A DNA stretch of 64,000 nucleotides from Leucobacter luti. Its GTDB lineage: Bacteria > Actinomycetota > Actinomycetes > Actinomycetales > Microbacteriaceae. The notes below the pieces were generated by a model. That model had not been told where the DNA came from. It saw only the letters and a program-made list of their open reading frames with translations, and did not search any database. The translations under genes were made by a program, and so were the position numbers. Where the stretch lies: the NCBI RefSeq assembly GCF_019464495.1, contig NZ_CP080492.1, positions 2,170,001 to 2,234,000 on the forward strand. Direction: 5' to 3'. Positions 41,341-48,730 of this stretch are shown here, piece by piece; the stretch's first letter is position 1, and each line of letters starts with the position of its first letter.

Positions 41341-41808
41341 ATGCAGCGCGCAGCTTTCACGCTCCGAAGAGCGTTCAGCCTCGGAGCGATGCTCGAATCA
41401 AGTACGTCCAGGGCCAGACTCGGTCGCAGGCAGTGAGCTCACCCACTGACCGGACCCGACTCGTCTCGGAGAAATATGAGTCTGTCGCTCGTTGTCTCTC
41501 GACGGCCCCGACAATTCAATCGGGCCCGGAATTTTTTGTTCTTCCCGCGGCTACGAATCAATCGTTGACACATGTCTTGCAATGCTGCAGCCACTCACAC
41601 GTGAACGTCCGCGTGAGCGGCTGCAGCAGCGAGTTCGCGTGCACCGTGGTCTCGGTTCCGCCAGAGGGGCAAGCATGGACACCCAGACGCGGCGGTCACG
41701 AGCCCGGGAGATGTCGCGGCCTGTTCACCCGTTCGTCGAGGCGCGCATGTCACTCTGATCCCGTCACCCTTTCCTGAGTAAGCCCGAACATCAAGAAATG
41801 AGGATATC
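41341..41808. other. Noncoding leader region of gadB
   Basis: About 470 bases before gadB hold no frame I consider coding. The plus-strand open frame at 41322-41777 is low in protein character. The region contains the imperfect palindrome at 41584-41627 and may carry regulatory sequence for the glutamate decarboxylase genes. Confidence 0.6.
41584..41627. repeat. Inverted repeat upstream of gadB
   Basis: GCTGCAGCCACTCAC (41584-41598) pairs with GTGAGCGGCTGCAGC (41613-41627), 14 of 15 bases, around a 14-base loop. It is 182 bases before the gadB start and could be a terminator, an attenuator or a regulator site. Confidence 0.5.
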
Positions 41809-43209
41809 TTGTCTGAATTGTACCGAAACGCGACTGAGCAGTCCGACTCTGCAGAGCTGCAGATTAGCCCCGTCTTTGCTCGGCCGGGTGAAGCCACCAG
41901 CCTGCCGAAGTTCAAGATGCCTGACGGCATGATGTCGGGAGATACTGCGTATCAGATCATTCATGACGAGGCGATGCTGGATGGGAATTCTCGACTCAAT
42001 CTCGCCACGTTCGTCTCCACCTGGATGGACGACAACGCGCAGAAGCTCTATCTCGAGGCTGCTGACAAGAACATGATCGACAAGGACGAGTATCCTGCGA
42101 CAGCAGCGATCGAGGATCGATGCTGGCGGATGCTGGCGGACCTCTGGAACGTTCCAGATGCCGCGGACACAATCGGCACTTCGACGATCGGCTCGTCCGA
42201 GGCCTGCATGCTCGGTGGACTCGCCCTGAAGCGCCTCTGGCAGGAACGCCGCCGGGCCGCAGGCAAGGCAACGGACCGCCCGAACCTGGTGCTGTCGGCC
42301 GGAGTACAGGTCGTGTGGGAGAAGTTCTGCAACTACTGGGATGTCGAAGCGCGCTACGTTCCAGTGACTGAGGAACACCTGGTGCTGGATGGATACGAGC
42401 TCGAAAAGTACGTGGACGAGCACACGATCGGGGTGGTTGCTATCCTCGGCCAGACGTACACGGGCCTCTACGAACCCGTGAGAGCGATTGCGGCGAAGCT
42501 CGATCAGATCGAGGCTGAGACCGGTCTCGACGTGAAAATCCATGTCGACGGTGCCTCCGGAGCGATGGTGGCCCCGTTCTGCCAGCCTGAACTTGAATGG
42601 GACTTCACGGTCGCACGCGTCAATTCCATCAGCACCTCGGGCCACAAGTACGGTCTCGTCTACCCGGGCGTGGGGTGGGTGGTCTGGCGGAATACGGCGG
42701 CCTGCCCAGAGAGCCTCATCTTCCACGTCAGCTACCTCGGCGGAGACATGCCCACGCTGGCGCTCAACTTCTCGCGCCCGGGCGCGCAGGTGCTGCTGCA
42801 GTATTACCAGTTCCTGCGGTTGGGGCGGGAGGGGTACCGGGAAGTGCAGCAAGGGTCGATCGACGTCGCGACGTATCTCTCGTCCGAGATCGGAGCAATG
42901 GAACCGTTCGAACTCATCAGCAGAGGCGACACAATTCCCGTGTTCGCGTGGAAGCTCACACCGGGCGAGCGCAACTGGGATCTCTACGACCTTGCGGATC
43001 GGCTTCGCATGCGTGGCTGGTTGGTCCCCGCGTATCCCATGCCGGACAACCTTGCCGACCTCGTCGTTCAGCGCATTGTGGTGCGTATGGGACTCAGCCG
43101 AGACCTCGCCGAACTGCTCCTCGCCGCAATCACCGAAGAAGTCGCGTTCCTCGAGAATCTTGAGGCGCCCATCCCCCGTGAGAAGCAACGCAAGAGCTTC
43201 ACTCACTAA
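41809..43209 (+). CDS. gadB: Glutamate decarboxylase (PLP-dependent, GadB)
   Basis: A 466-residue group II decarboxylase that converts glutamate to GABA, consuming a proton. GadB features are the N-terminal ARPGEATSLPKFKMPDG, GSSEACMLGGLALKRLW, IHVDGASGAMVAPF and the PLP-binding Lys in STSGHKYGLVYPG (about Lys280). The C-terminus ends KSFTH, keeping the His that plugs the E. coli active site at neutral pH. The start is TTG with GAGGA upstream. The long leader and rare start suggest controlled expression. No glutamate/GABA antiporter (GadC) lies beside it; a membrane protein and an Ntn-hydrolase follow. Confidence 0.93.
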   Translation: MSELYRNATEQSDSAELQISPVFARPGEATSLPKFKMPDGMMSGDTAYQIIHDEAMLDGNSRLNLATFVSTWMDDNAQKLYLEAADKNMIDKDEYPATAAIEDRCWRMLADLWNVPDAADTIGTSTIGSSEACMLGGLALKRLWQERRRAAGKATDRPNLVLSAGVQVVWEKFCNYWDVEARYVPVTEEHLVLDGYELEKYVDEHTIGVVAILGQTYTGLYEPVRAIAAKLDQIEAETGLDVKIHVDGASGAMVAPFCQPELEWDFTVARVNSISTSGHKYGLVYPGVGWVVWRNTAACPESLIFHVSYLGGDMPTLALNFSRPGAQVLLQYYQFLRLGREGYREVQQGSIDVATYLSSEIGAMEPFELISRGDTIPVFAWKLTPGERNWDLYDLADRLRMRGWLVPAYPMPDNLADLVVQRIVVRMGLSRDLAELLLAAITEEVAFLENLEAPIPREKQRKSFTH

Positions 43210-43371
43210 GCGCAGATCGTCGGGCGCCGAAGCGCCGGTGAGTCTGCGTCCTCTACGCGTTCATCGGGCTTCGGCGTTCAGCCCGCCATTGAAACCGCTT
43301 CCACTTCGTGCCCCATTCTCGAACCGACCTGGGGCGAACTCTCATCAGCGTCACCCTGACGGTTGGAACAT

Positions 43372-44052
43372 ATGACCCAGCAACAGATCATCGAATCGCC
43401 TCGAGTGCCCGTTCCCTTTCTTGCTCCCACCGTGACGAAGCAGAGCTGGTCGTTCATGATCGGATCTGCGCTGTTCGCTGGTGGCACTGCCATCAGCATC
43501 TGGGATCTGGGCAGTGCCAATCTGACCAATATTCTCTGCTTCATCGGTGCGTGGTTCTTCACGGCAGCAGGCCTGATGCAGGTCATCTTGAGTGGAAACG
43601 CAAGCGTGCCAGTGGACTATGGCGCAGGAAAGATGTTCCGGGCGGTCTGGCTTGCAGCTGCGATCCAGAGCTTCGGCACCATCATGTTTAACATCAGCAC
43701 GAGCGCGGCCCTCACCGCGAAAACAGTGCGGGCCGAAGAACGTCTCGTGTGGAATCCCGACGCTGGGGGTTCCGTTGCGTTTCTCATCAGTGCCGTCTTC
43801 GTCTACGTCGCCTACTACCGGGAACACGGTCGCATTTGGGAGCCGCGAGATTCTGGGTGGTGGGGAGCCCAAATCAACATGATCGGCTGCATCGCGTTCG
43901 CTGTTTCAGCAGTCGGTGCTTTCGTTCGAACGAACGGTTCCACGGCTGACACGGCGCTCGCGAACTGGGGAACGTTCATCGGAGCCATTTGCTTCTTCTT
44001 GGCATCGATGATCGTGCTGCCTCAGCTCAGATGGAATCGACACACGCCATGA
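43372..44052 (+). CDS. YrhK-like membrane protein
   Basis: A 226-residue protein with about six transmembrane helices. Two similar halves each contain the YrhK-like pattern (a Trp, then GS.LF..G...., a loop, then IG.W.F..A): SWSFMIGSALFAGGTAISIWDLG...NILCFIGAWFFTAAGLMQV and GWWGAQINMIGCIAFAVSAVGAFV...GTFIGAICFFLASMI. The function is unknown. It is 162 bases downstream of gadB on the same strand and may move a solute or proton in acid stress. The ATG at 43372 was chosen over a TTG nine bases earlier. Confidence 0.7.
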   Translation: MTQQQIIESPRVPVPFLAPTVTKQSWSFMIGSALFAGGTAISIWDLGSANLTNILCFIGAWFFTAAGLMQVILSGNASVPVDYGAGKMFRAVWLAAAIQSFGTIMFNISTSAALTAKTVRAEERLVWNPDAGGSVAFLISAVFVYVAYYREHGRIWEPRDSGWWGAQINMIGCIAFAVSAVGAFVRTNGSTADTALANWGTFIGAICFFLASMIVLPQLRWNRHTP

Positions 44053-44156
44053 GCAACCACTCTGGTCTTTCATGCTGGCCCCGAAACGGTTTTACACGCC
44101 GTGGCACACCTGCCTCGGTGACGGAAAACACACCCTAGAAAGGACGTGCAACCAAT

Positions 44157-45236
44157 ATGTGCACACGAGTTGTTTGGCCTGACGCAAACGGATCGGTCAT
44201 TGTCGGCCGAAACATGGATTTTCATATGGACCTCTTGACCAACCTGTGGAAGTATCCGCGAGGAATCGAGCGCACCGACGGCGTACACGGCACTCTCGCT
44301 TGGAAAGCAACATACGGCAGCATCGTCGCGACCGCGTTCGACCTTGTTGCGACCGACGGCATGAACGAAGAGGGCTTCGCCGGGCACATCCTGTGGTTGG
44401 CCGAGTCAGATTATGGGAAGCCCGAGGCTTCAGCAACTCAGCTCAGCCAGGCCATTTGGCTCCAGTATTACCTGGACAACTTTGCGACTGTTGCGGAGGC
44501 TGTCGCCTGGACGAACGACACACAGGTGGAAATTGCTCAGCTGTTCGATCCGACTGGCCACCTGGTGCCGACCCTGCATCTCGCAATCAACGATGCGACG
44601 GGGGACTCCGCGATCATTGAATACACCGATGGCAAGCCACAGGTCTACCACAGCCGTGACTATAAGGTCATGACAAACTCACCGACTTTCGACAAGCAGC
44701 TGGAACTCGTCACGCAATTCGACGGCCTCGGCGGAGACAAATCTCTTCCCGGGTCCACTCTTGCCAGCGATCGTTTCGCTCGGGCCTCCTACTACGTTGA
44801 ACACCAGGTGCAGCCGAAAACCCAGGTCGACGCGATCGCGGCGATGTTCAGCATCATCCGGAATGCCGCGCAGCCGTTTCGAACTCCCGAGCCCGGGAAA
44901 CCAGACGCATCTCAGACGATCTGGCAAGTCGTGCTCGACCTGACGAACAAACGCTACGTCTTCGAATCCACCACTCGGCCAGGAGTCGTGTGGGTGAATC
45001 TCGACGAGCTCAGTTTCTCCGAGGGATCGAAGGTGCTCAGGCTTGACCTTGTGAGCCGCCTCATGCTGGAGGGCGGACTTGCTGGCAACGTCAGCCACAG
45101 CTTCTCCGATGTGGGAGAAGCAGCCACCCAGGTCTTGGCAACCGGCACCCAGGCGCTTGAGTTCGTCGCCAAGAAACAAGACGAGTTCGCTGAAATTCAG
45201 AAAGTTGTTCAGAAGCTCGTGGGCGCGAAGAAGTAG
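44157..45236 (+). CDS. Choloylglycine hydrolase/penicillin V acylase family (Ntn) enzyme
   Basis: A 359-residue linear-amide C-N hydrolase. The start is MCTRVVW; removal of Met exposes Cys2, the nucleophile. Other family residues are Arg and Asp in GRNMDFHMDL (about 19-22), Asn and the ND pattern LAINDATGDSAIIEY, Asn in VMTNSPTF and Arg in the SDRFARASY region. Substrates in the family include bile salts, penicillin V and N-acyl homoserine lactones; none can be assigned. It lacks a signal peptide. It follows gadB and the YrhK-like gene. A Cys-nucleophile requires this exact start codon. Confidence 0.9.
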   Translation: MCTRVVWPDANGSVIVGRNMDFHMDLLTNLWKYPRGIERTDGVHGTLAWKATYGSIVATAFDLVATDGMNEEGFAGHILWLAESDYGKPEASATQLSQAIWLQYYLDNFATVAEAVAWTNDTQVEIAQLFDPTGHLVPTLHLAINDATGDSAIIEYTDGKPQVYHSRDYKVMTNSPTFDKQLELVTQFDGLGGDKSLPGSTLASDRFARASYYVEHQVQPKTQVDAIAAMFSIIRNAAQPFRTPEPGKPDASQTIWQVVLDLTNKRYVFESTTRPGVVWVNLDELSFSEGSKVLRLDLVSRLMLEGGLAGNVSHSFSDVGEAATQVLATGTQALEFVAKKQDEFAEIQKVVQKLVGAKK

Positions 45237-45244
45237 TTCACCTG

Positions 45245-45288
45245 GAGTCTCGTGGGCACCCGTGCCCTCGCGGGTGCCCACGAGACTC
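45245..45288 (+). terminator. Perfect 18-bp hairpin terminator
   Basis: Arms 45245-45262 and 45271-45288 are perfectly complementary with an eight-base loop. It begins eight bases after the Ntn-hydrolase stop and separates it from the DMT transporter gene. Confidence 0.85.
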
Positions 45289-45371
45289 ACGATTCCGCTG
45301 CAATCCTCTTGTCTGTGTTTTGGTGCGGGAGGGACTTTTTTGGAGGCCGAGCTTCCACTCAAGGAGTTGAG

Positions 45372-46298
45372 ATGTTTGTCGGTTCACTGCCTGTTCTCGG
45401 AGTACTCCTCGCGCTGCTGTCAGCAGCGATCCTGTCCGTCGGGAATCTGTGGCAAAGCCGTGGAGTCAATCTCGCCGCCGAGCGGGCTCCTCACGACGCG
45501 TCATTCATGCGGCTCCTCAAAACCCCCATTTGGCTGGGCGGAACAGCGCTGTTCGGACTTGCGATCCTCGTGCAGATGGGCAGCCTCGCGCTCGCCCCGC
45601 TGATCGTGGTGCAGCCGATCGGGGTTGCGGCGCTGGTGTTCACGACTCTGCTCACCACCAGGGCTACGGGCAAGAAACCGACGCGGGCTGTTGTCACCGC
45701 GATCATCACTTCCCTGACAGGCGTGACGGTATTCGTGAGCGTCGCCGCGCTTGTCAGCCGCCAGAAACCGATTGGCGATCAGCAGCTCATTGAGATGATG
45801 ACGACGCTTGCGGCGGTGCTCATTGTATCGATCGTGGTCATGTTCGCGGGCAAGCGTGGGAGCGGTTCCCCGTTGCTCTACGTGGTCTTGGGGGGCGTCT
45901 ATTCTGGGTTCGTTGCGACCCTGGGTAAGACTGTGATGTTGAGGGTCGAGGCGATGTTTCAGGGAGGTCACTTTGAGTTCGGCTCAGAGGGCCTCCTCAC
46001 CCTGTTGTGCCTTCTCGGAATCGGGATCGCCTCAATACTGTCCATCTACTTTGTCCAGTATTCACACACGTGCAACCCACCGGACGTCGTCATTGCTGGC
46101 CTCACCGTGATTGATCCCGCGCTGGCGGTCGTCCTGGGCATCACGATTTTGCAAGAAGCTGCGGGCGCTCCGATGTGGTCAGTGTTTGCGTTTGTGCTCG
46201 CAGGAGCCGTTGCGGTTATCGGAGTGTTCCGCTTAGCAAAGGCTGAGGACACAGACGCCAACGAACATGATGCTACGGCCGTGAGTCTGAGCGAGTAA
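45372..46298 (+). CDS. DMT-superfamily transporter
   Basis: A 308-residue membrane protein with about nine or ten helices arranged as two repeats, as in EamA/NIPA-type transporters: LSVGNLWQSRGVNLAAE, LALAPLIVVQPIGVAALVFTTLL and IAGLTVIDPALAVVLGITILQE. The ATG at 45372 has AAGGAG five bases upstream; the longer open frame reads through the terminator and is rejected. The substrate is unknown. It has its own promoter region after the strong terminator, but its place near gadB makes an acid- or amine-related role possible. Confidence 0.85.
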   Translation: MFVGSLPVLGVLLALLSAAILSVGNLWQSRGVNLAAERAPHDASFMRLLKTPIWLGGTALFGLAILVQMGSLALAPLIVVQPIGVAALVFTTLLTTRATGKKPTRAVVTAIITSLTGVTVFVSVAALVSRQKPIGDQQLIEMMTTLAAVLIVSIVVMFAGKRGSGSPLLYVVLGGVYSGFVATLGKTVMLRVEAMFQGGHFEFGSEGLLTLLCLLGIGIASILSIYFVQYSHTCNPPDVVIAGLTVIDPALAVVLGITILQEAAGAPMWSVFAFVLAGAVAVIGVFRLAKAEDTDANEHDATAVSLSE

Positions 46299-46410
46299 TG
46301 TTGCGGTGCCAAACGGCTCCAGGTGGCATACTGCCTGGGAGGCTGCCCTCAGCAAATCCTCTCCACAGCGTGGCCAGCTTTACGGCGGCACCCACTCCTC
46401 ACCCGTGAAG

Positions 46411-46433
46411 TCGGCGAAGCCATGCTTCGCCGA
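46411..46433. terminator. Hairpin between the DMT gene and the YhgE gene
   Basis: TCGGCGAAG (46411-46419) and CTTCGCCGA (46425-46433) form a nine-base stem with a CCATG loop in the 240-bp region between two convergent genes. The remainder of that region contains no recognisable feature. Confidence 0.65.
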
Positions 46434-46538
46434 TCCACCGTGTCTTGGGTGGATGAGATGAATCATTGGACTGTGAAGAACCTCATTCGAGAGGTGCTTC
46501 CAGGGTCAGCGGCCTCGGGGATGCAGCCGGCTGAACGC

Positions 46539-48725
46539 TCACATGAGTTTGGTTGACTCGAGCGCTCGAGTGAGATTCCCATTTATCTTGAGGACTGGCA
46601 GCCGCAAGAGCAAACCGATCAGCAGCGCCGGGACGAGGAAGAGCGCGAGCTGCCCCAGGGCGATCCAGTAGTCGCCCTCGTAAATGCCCGCGATCGCAGC
46701 GCGCACGGCATTTGTGGCGTGAGTGACGGGGAGCCATGGGCTCATACTCTGGAACCATTGGGGCAGCACCGATAACGGGTAGGCCCCGCCGCCAGCCGAG
46801 ATCTGTACGACCAAGAGGAAAACGGCGAGCGCTTTTCCGGCTTCTCCGAATGACAACACCAGCGTGTAGGTGAGTAGCGAGAACACGAGCGACATTACCC
46901 ATCCCGCCAGCAGAAGCAGGAAGGGGTGGACCGGACGCACACCGACAAATCCCATGAGCCCGAGGTAGAGAAGCGAGCTTTGGAGGATGCCAAGCACCGC
47001 AAAGATGCCAAATCTCCCGAAATACTCTTGAGTTTTCGAGAAAGATCCTCTGGCGGGCAGCGTCCCTGGCGAGACGTCAGTGCGGATGAGGACTGACAGT
47101 AGCAGAGCGCCGACCCAGAGACCCAGAACGGTGTAGAACGGGGCCATTTGGGCACCGAATGTGTCGACCCGGTAGACCGGAATGCGTTCAAGGCCAACTG
47201 GGCTTGTCAGTTCGCCAGCGAGCACAGAAGGGTTGTTGCCAATCAAAGCGGAGACCTTGGAAAAGTCTCCGCTTTGGGCAGCTTGTCCTAACGCCTGGGC
47301 GAGAGCTACGAAACGACTTGACGCATCGCGTAGATCTGCCGCAATGGTCGCCGTCGTTTCCTCCGCTTGAGTGAGGAATGCGAGCAGCGAGGACGATCCG
47401 CCAGATAGAGAACGAGCCGCGGAAACGAGGTCATCGCCGACCCGACCAAATCCCGTGTTTACCTCGGAGAGGGAACTCGCGAGCTGGTCGAGCCGAGGCT
47501 TGAGGGCCCCGTCGTAGGAGTTGTAGGCACTATTCACTGCAGCACGCGCGGTCTCGGCGAGCGCGATGACCTCATCGCGAGTTCCGCCGAGTCCCGAGTT
47601 GGCTTCGCTGAGTTTGGTCACCGCGTCATCGACTCGTTGCCGCAGCCCCTCCTGCCGGGTGATTGCGGTTTCGAGATCAGTGATGACCTGCTCAAGTGCG
47701 GCTTTGAGCTTCGGGTCCGAGGTCGCGGCGGCTTGGGACTTCAGCTGGTCCAGCAGCTTCTGATGCTGCTCGATACGCACCGAGACATCTGCGCTGGCCG
47801 AAGTGAGTACCGCTGTTGCCTGTTGTGACTGGCCAACGAACGTGGAGTCGAGAGCTGAGATCTGGTCAATGAGAGAGGTATAACTCGTGGAGGTCTTGTT
47901 GAGAGCCTCCGAGATAGCCGCATTGGTGCTGGTCAGCACTGATTCCAGTGAGTGCGCTGCGCTGGCGCCTTCTCCGATCGCATTCGAGGCGCTCCCTACC
48001 GAAGTGAGCGAAGCGTCGGTCAATGACGAGGCGCTACTGACAAGTGCTTTGCTCGAAGCGAGGAGTGAACTAAACATCTCAAGCGTGGCCGCGCCAGAAT
48101 CGAGCGTTGTCGCGGCGGTCTGTGCGCTGGTTTGCACACGCGTGAGCGCGGCACGCGACTCTTCATCGCCTGCGCGGTCTGCGAGAGAGGAAATGAGCGC
48201 GAGCCCGACGTCGTTCAGTGTCTTGGTGAATGTTGAATTGATGGTTGTTGAGACTTCAGTCGCAGCTTCATCGGTGATCTTCGGGGAGAGCGCATTCTTT
48301 TTTTCATTGGTGTAGTAGTCGATGTTTGCGGGCTCCGCGCCGGGAGAAAGAAACGTCATCATGTCCCGGCTAAAAGATGGAGGCAGGACGAGCGCTGCGT
48401 AGTATTCCCCCGATTTCGTGCCCGCTATGGCTTGGGCTTCGGATGTGAATGCCCAATCCAGATCAGTGTTCGCGCGAAGATTTGAGACGACCTGCTCGCC
48501 CACGTTGATTTTCAACGAGAACAGGTCACTCGTGTATCCATGATCGGCGTTCGCGACCGCGACCTTCAAGCTCTTAACGTTTCCGAATGGGTCCCAACTA
48601 GACAGGACGTTGAACCAGCCAAAGAAGGACGGCAGCACGACGACCCCGAATAGTACGACGATGGCAATGGCGTTTCGTCGCACGCGGCGAATGTCTGTGG
48701 CAAAGATATGCGCAATGTTTCTCAT
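46539..48725 (-). CDS. YhgE/Pip-family membrane protein
   Basis: A 728-residue protein. Residues 1-60 have a membrane helix (IAIVVLFGVVVLPSFFGWFNVLSSWDPFGN) and the motif LKVAVANADHGY that define the YhgE/Pip N-terminal domain. A long extracellular region of about 430 residues follows, rich in Ala/Ser and likely coiled coil, and the C-terminal 200 residues hold six helices resembling ABC-2 permeases. Relatives include phage infection protein (Pip) and the type VII secretion accessory EsaA. It follows a second YhgE gene after only five bases, so the two are probably a paired complex. Confidence 0.88.
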   Translation of the reverse strand: MRNIAHIFATDIRRVRRNAIAIVVLFGVVVLPSFFGWFNVLSSWDPFGNVKSLKVAVANADHGYTSDLFSLKINVGEQVVSNLRANTDLDWAFTSEAQAIAGTKSGEYYAALVLPPSFSRDMMTFLSPGAEPANIDYYTNEKKNALSPKITDEAATEVSTTINSTFTKTLNDVGLALISSLADRAGDEESRAALTRVQTSAQTAATTLDSGAATLEMFSSLLASSKALVSSASSLTDASLTSVGSASNAIGEGASAAHSLESVLTSTNAAISEALNKTSTSYTSLIDQISALDSTFVGQSQQATAVLTSASADVSVRIEQHQKLLDQLKSQAAATSDPKLKAALEQVITDLETAITRQEGLRQRVDDAVTKLSEANSGLGGTRDEVIALAETARAAVNSAYNSYDGALKPRLDQLASSLSEVNTGFGRVGDDLVSAARSLSGGSSSLLAFLTQAEETTATIAADLRDASSRFVALAQALGQAAQSGDFSKVSALIGNNPSVLAGELTSPVGLERIPVYRVDTFGAQMAPFYTVLGLWVGALLLSVLIRTDVSPGTLPARGSFSKTQEYFGRFGIFAVLGILQSSLLYLGLMGFVGVRPVHPFLLLLAGWVMSLVFSLLTYTLVLSFGEAGKALAVFLLVVQISAGGGAYPLSVLPQWFQSMSPWLPVTHATNAVRAAIAGIYEGDYWIALGQLALFLVPALLIGLLLRLPVLKINGNLTRALESTKLM

Positions 48726-48730
48726 GTGAT

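Noticed and set aside
41322..41777. Plus-strand frame of 151 residues before gadB
   Set aside because: No ribosome-binding site, no fold-like pattern, and it contains a strong inverted repeat; treated as leader DNA.
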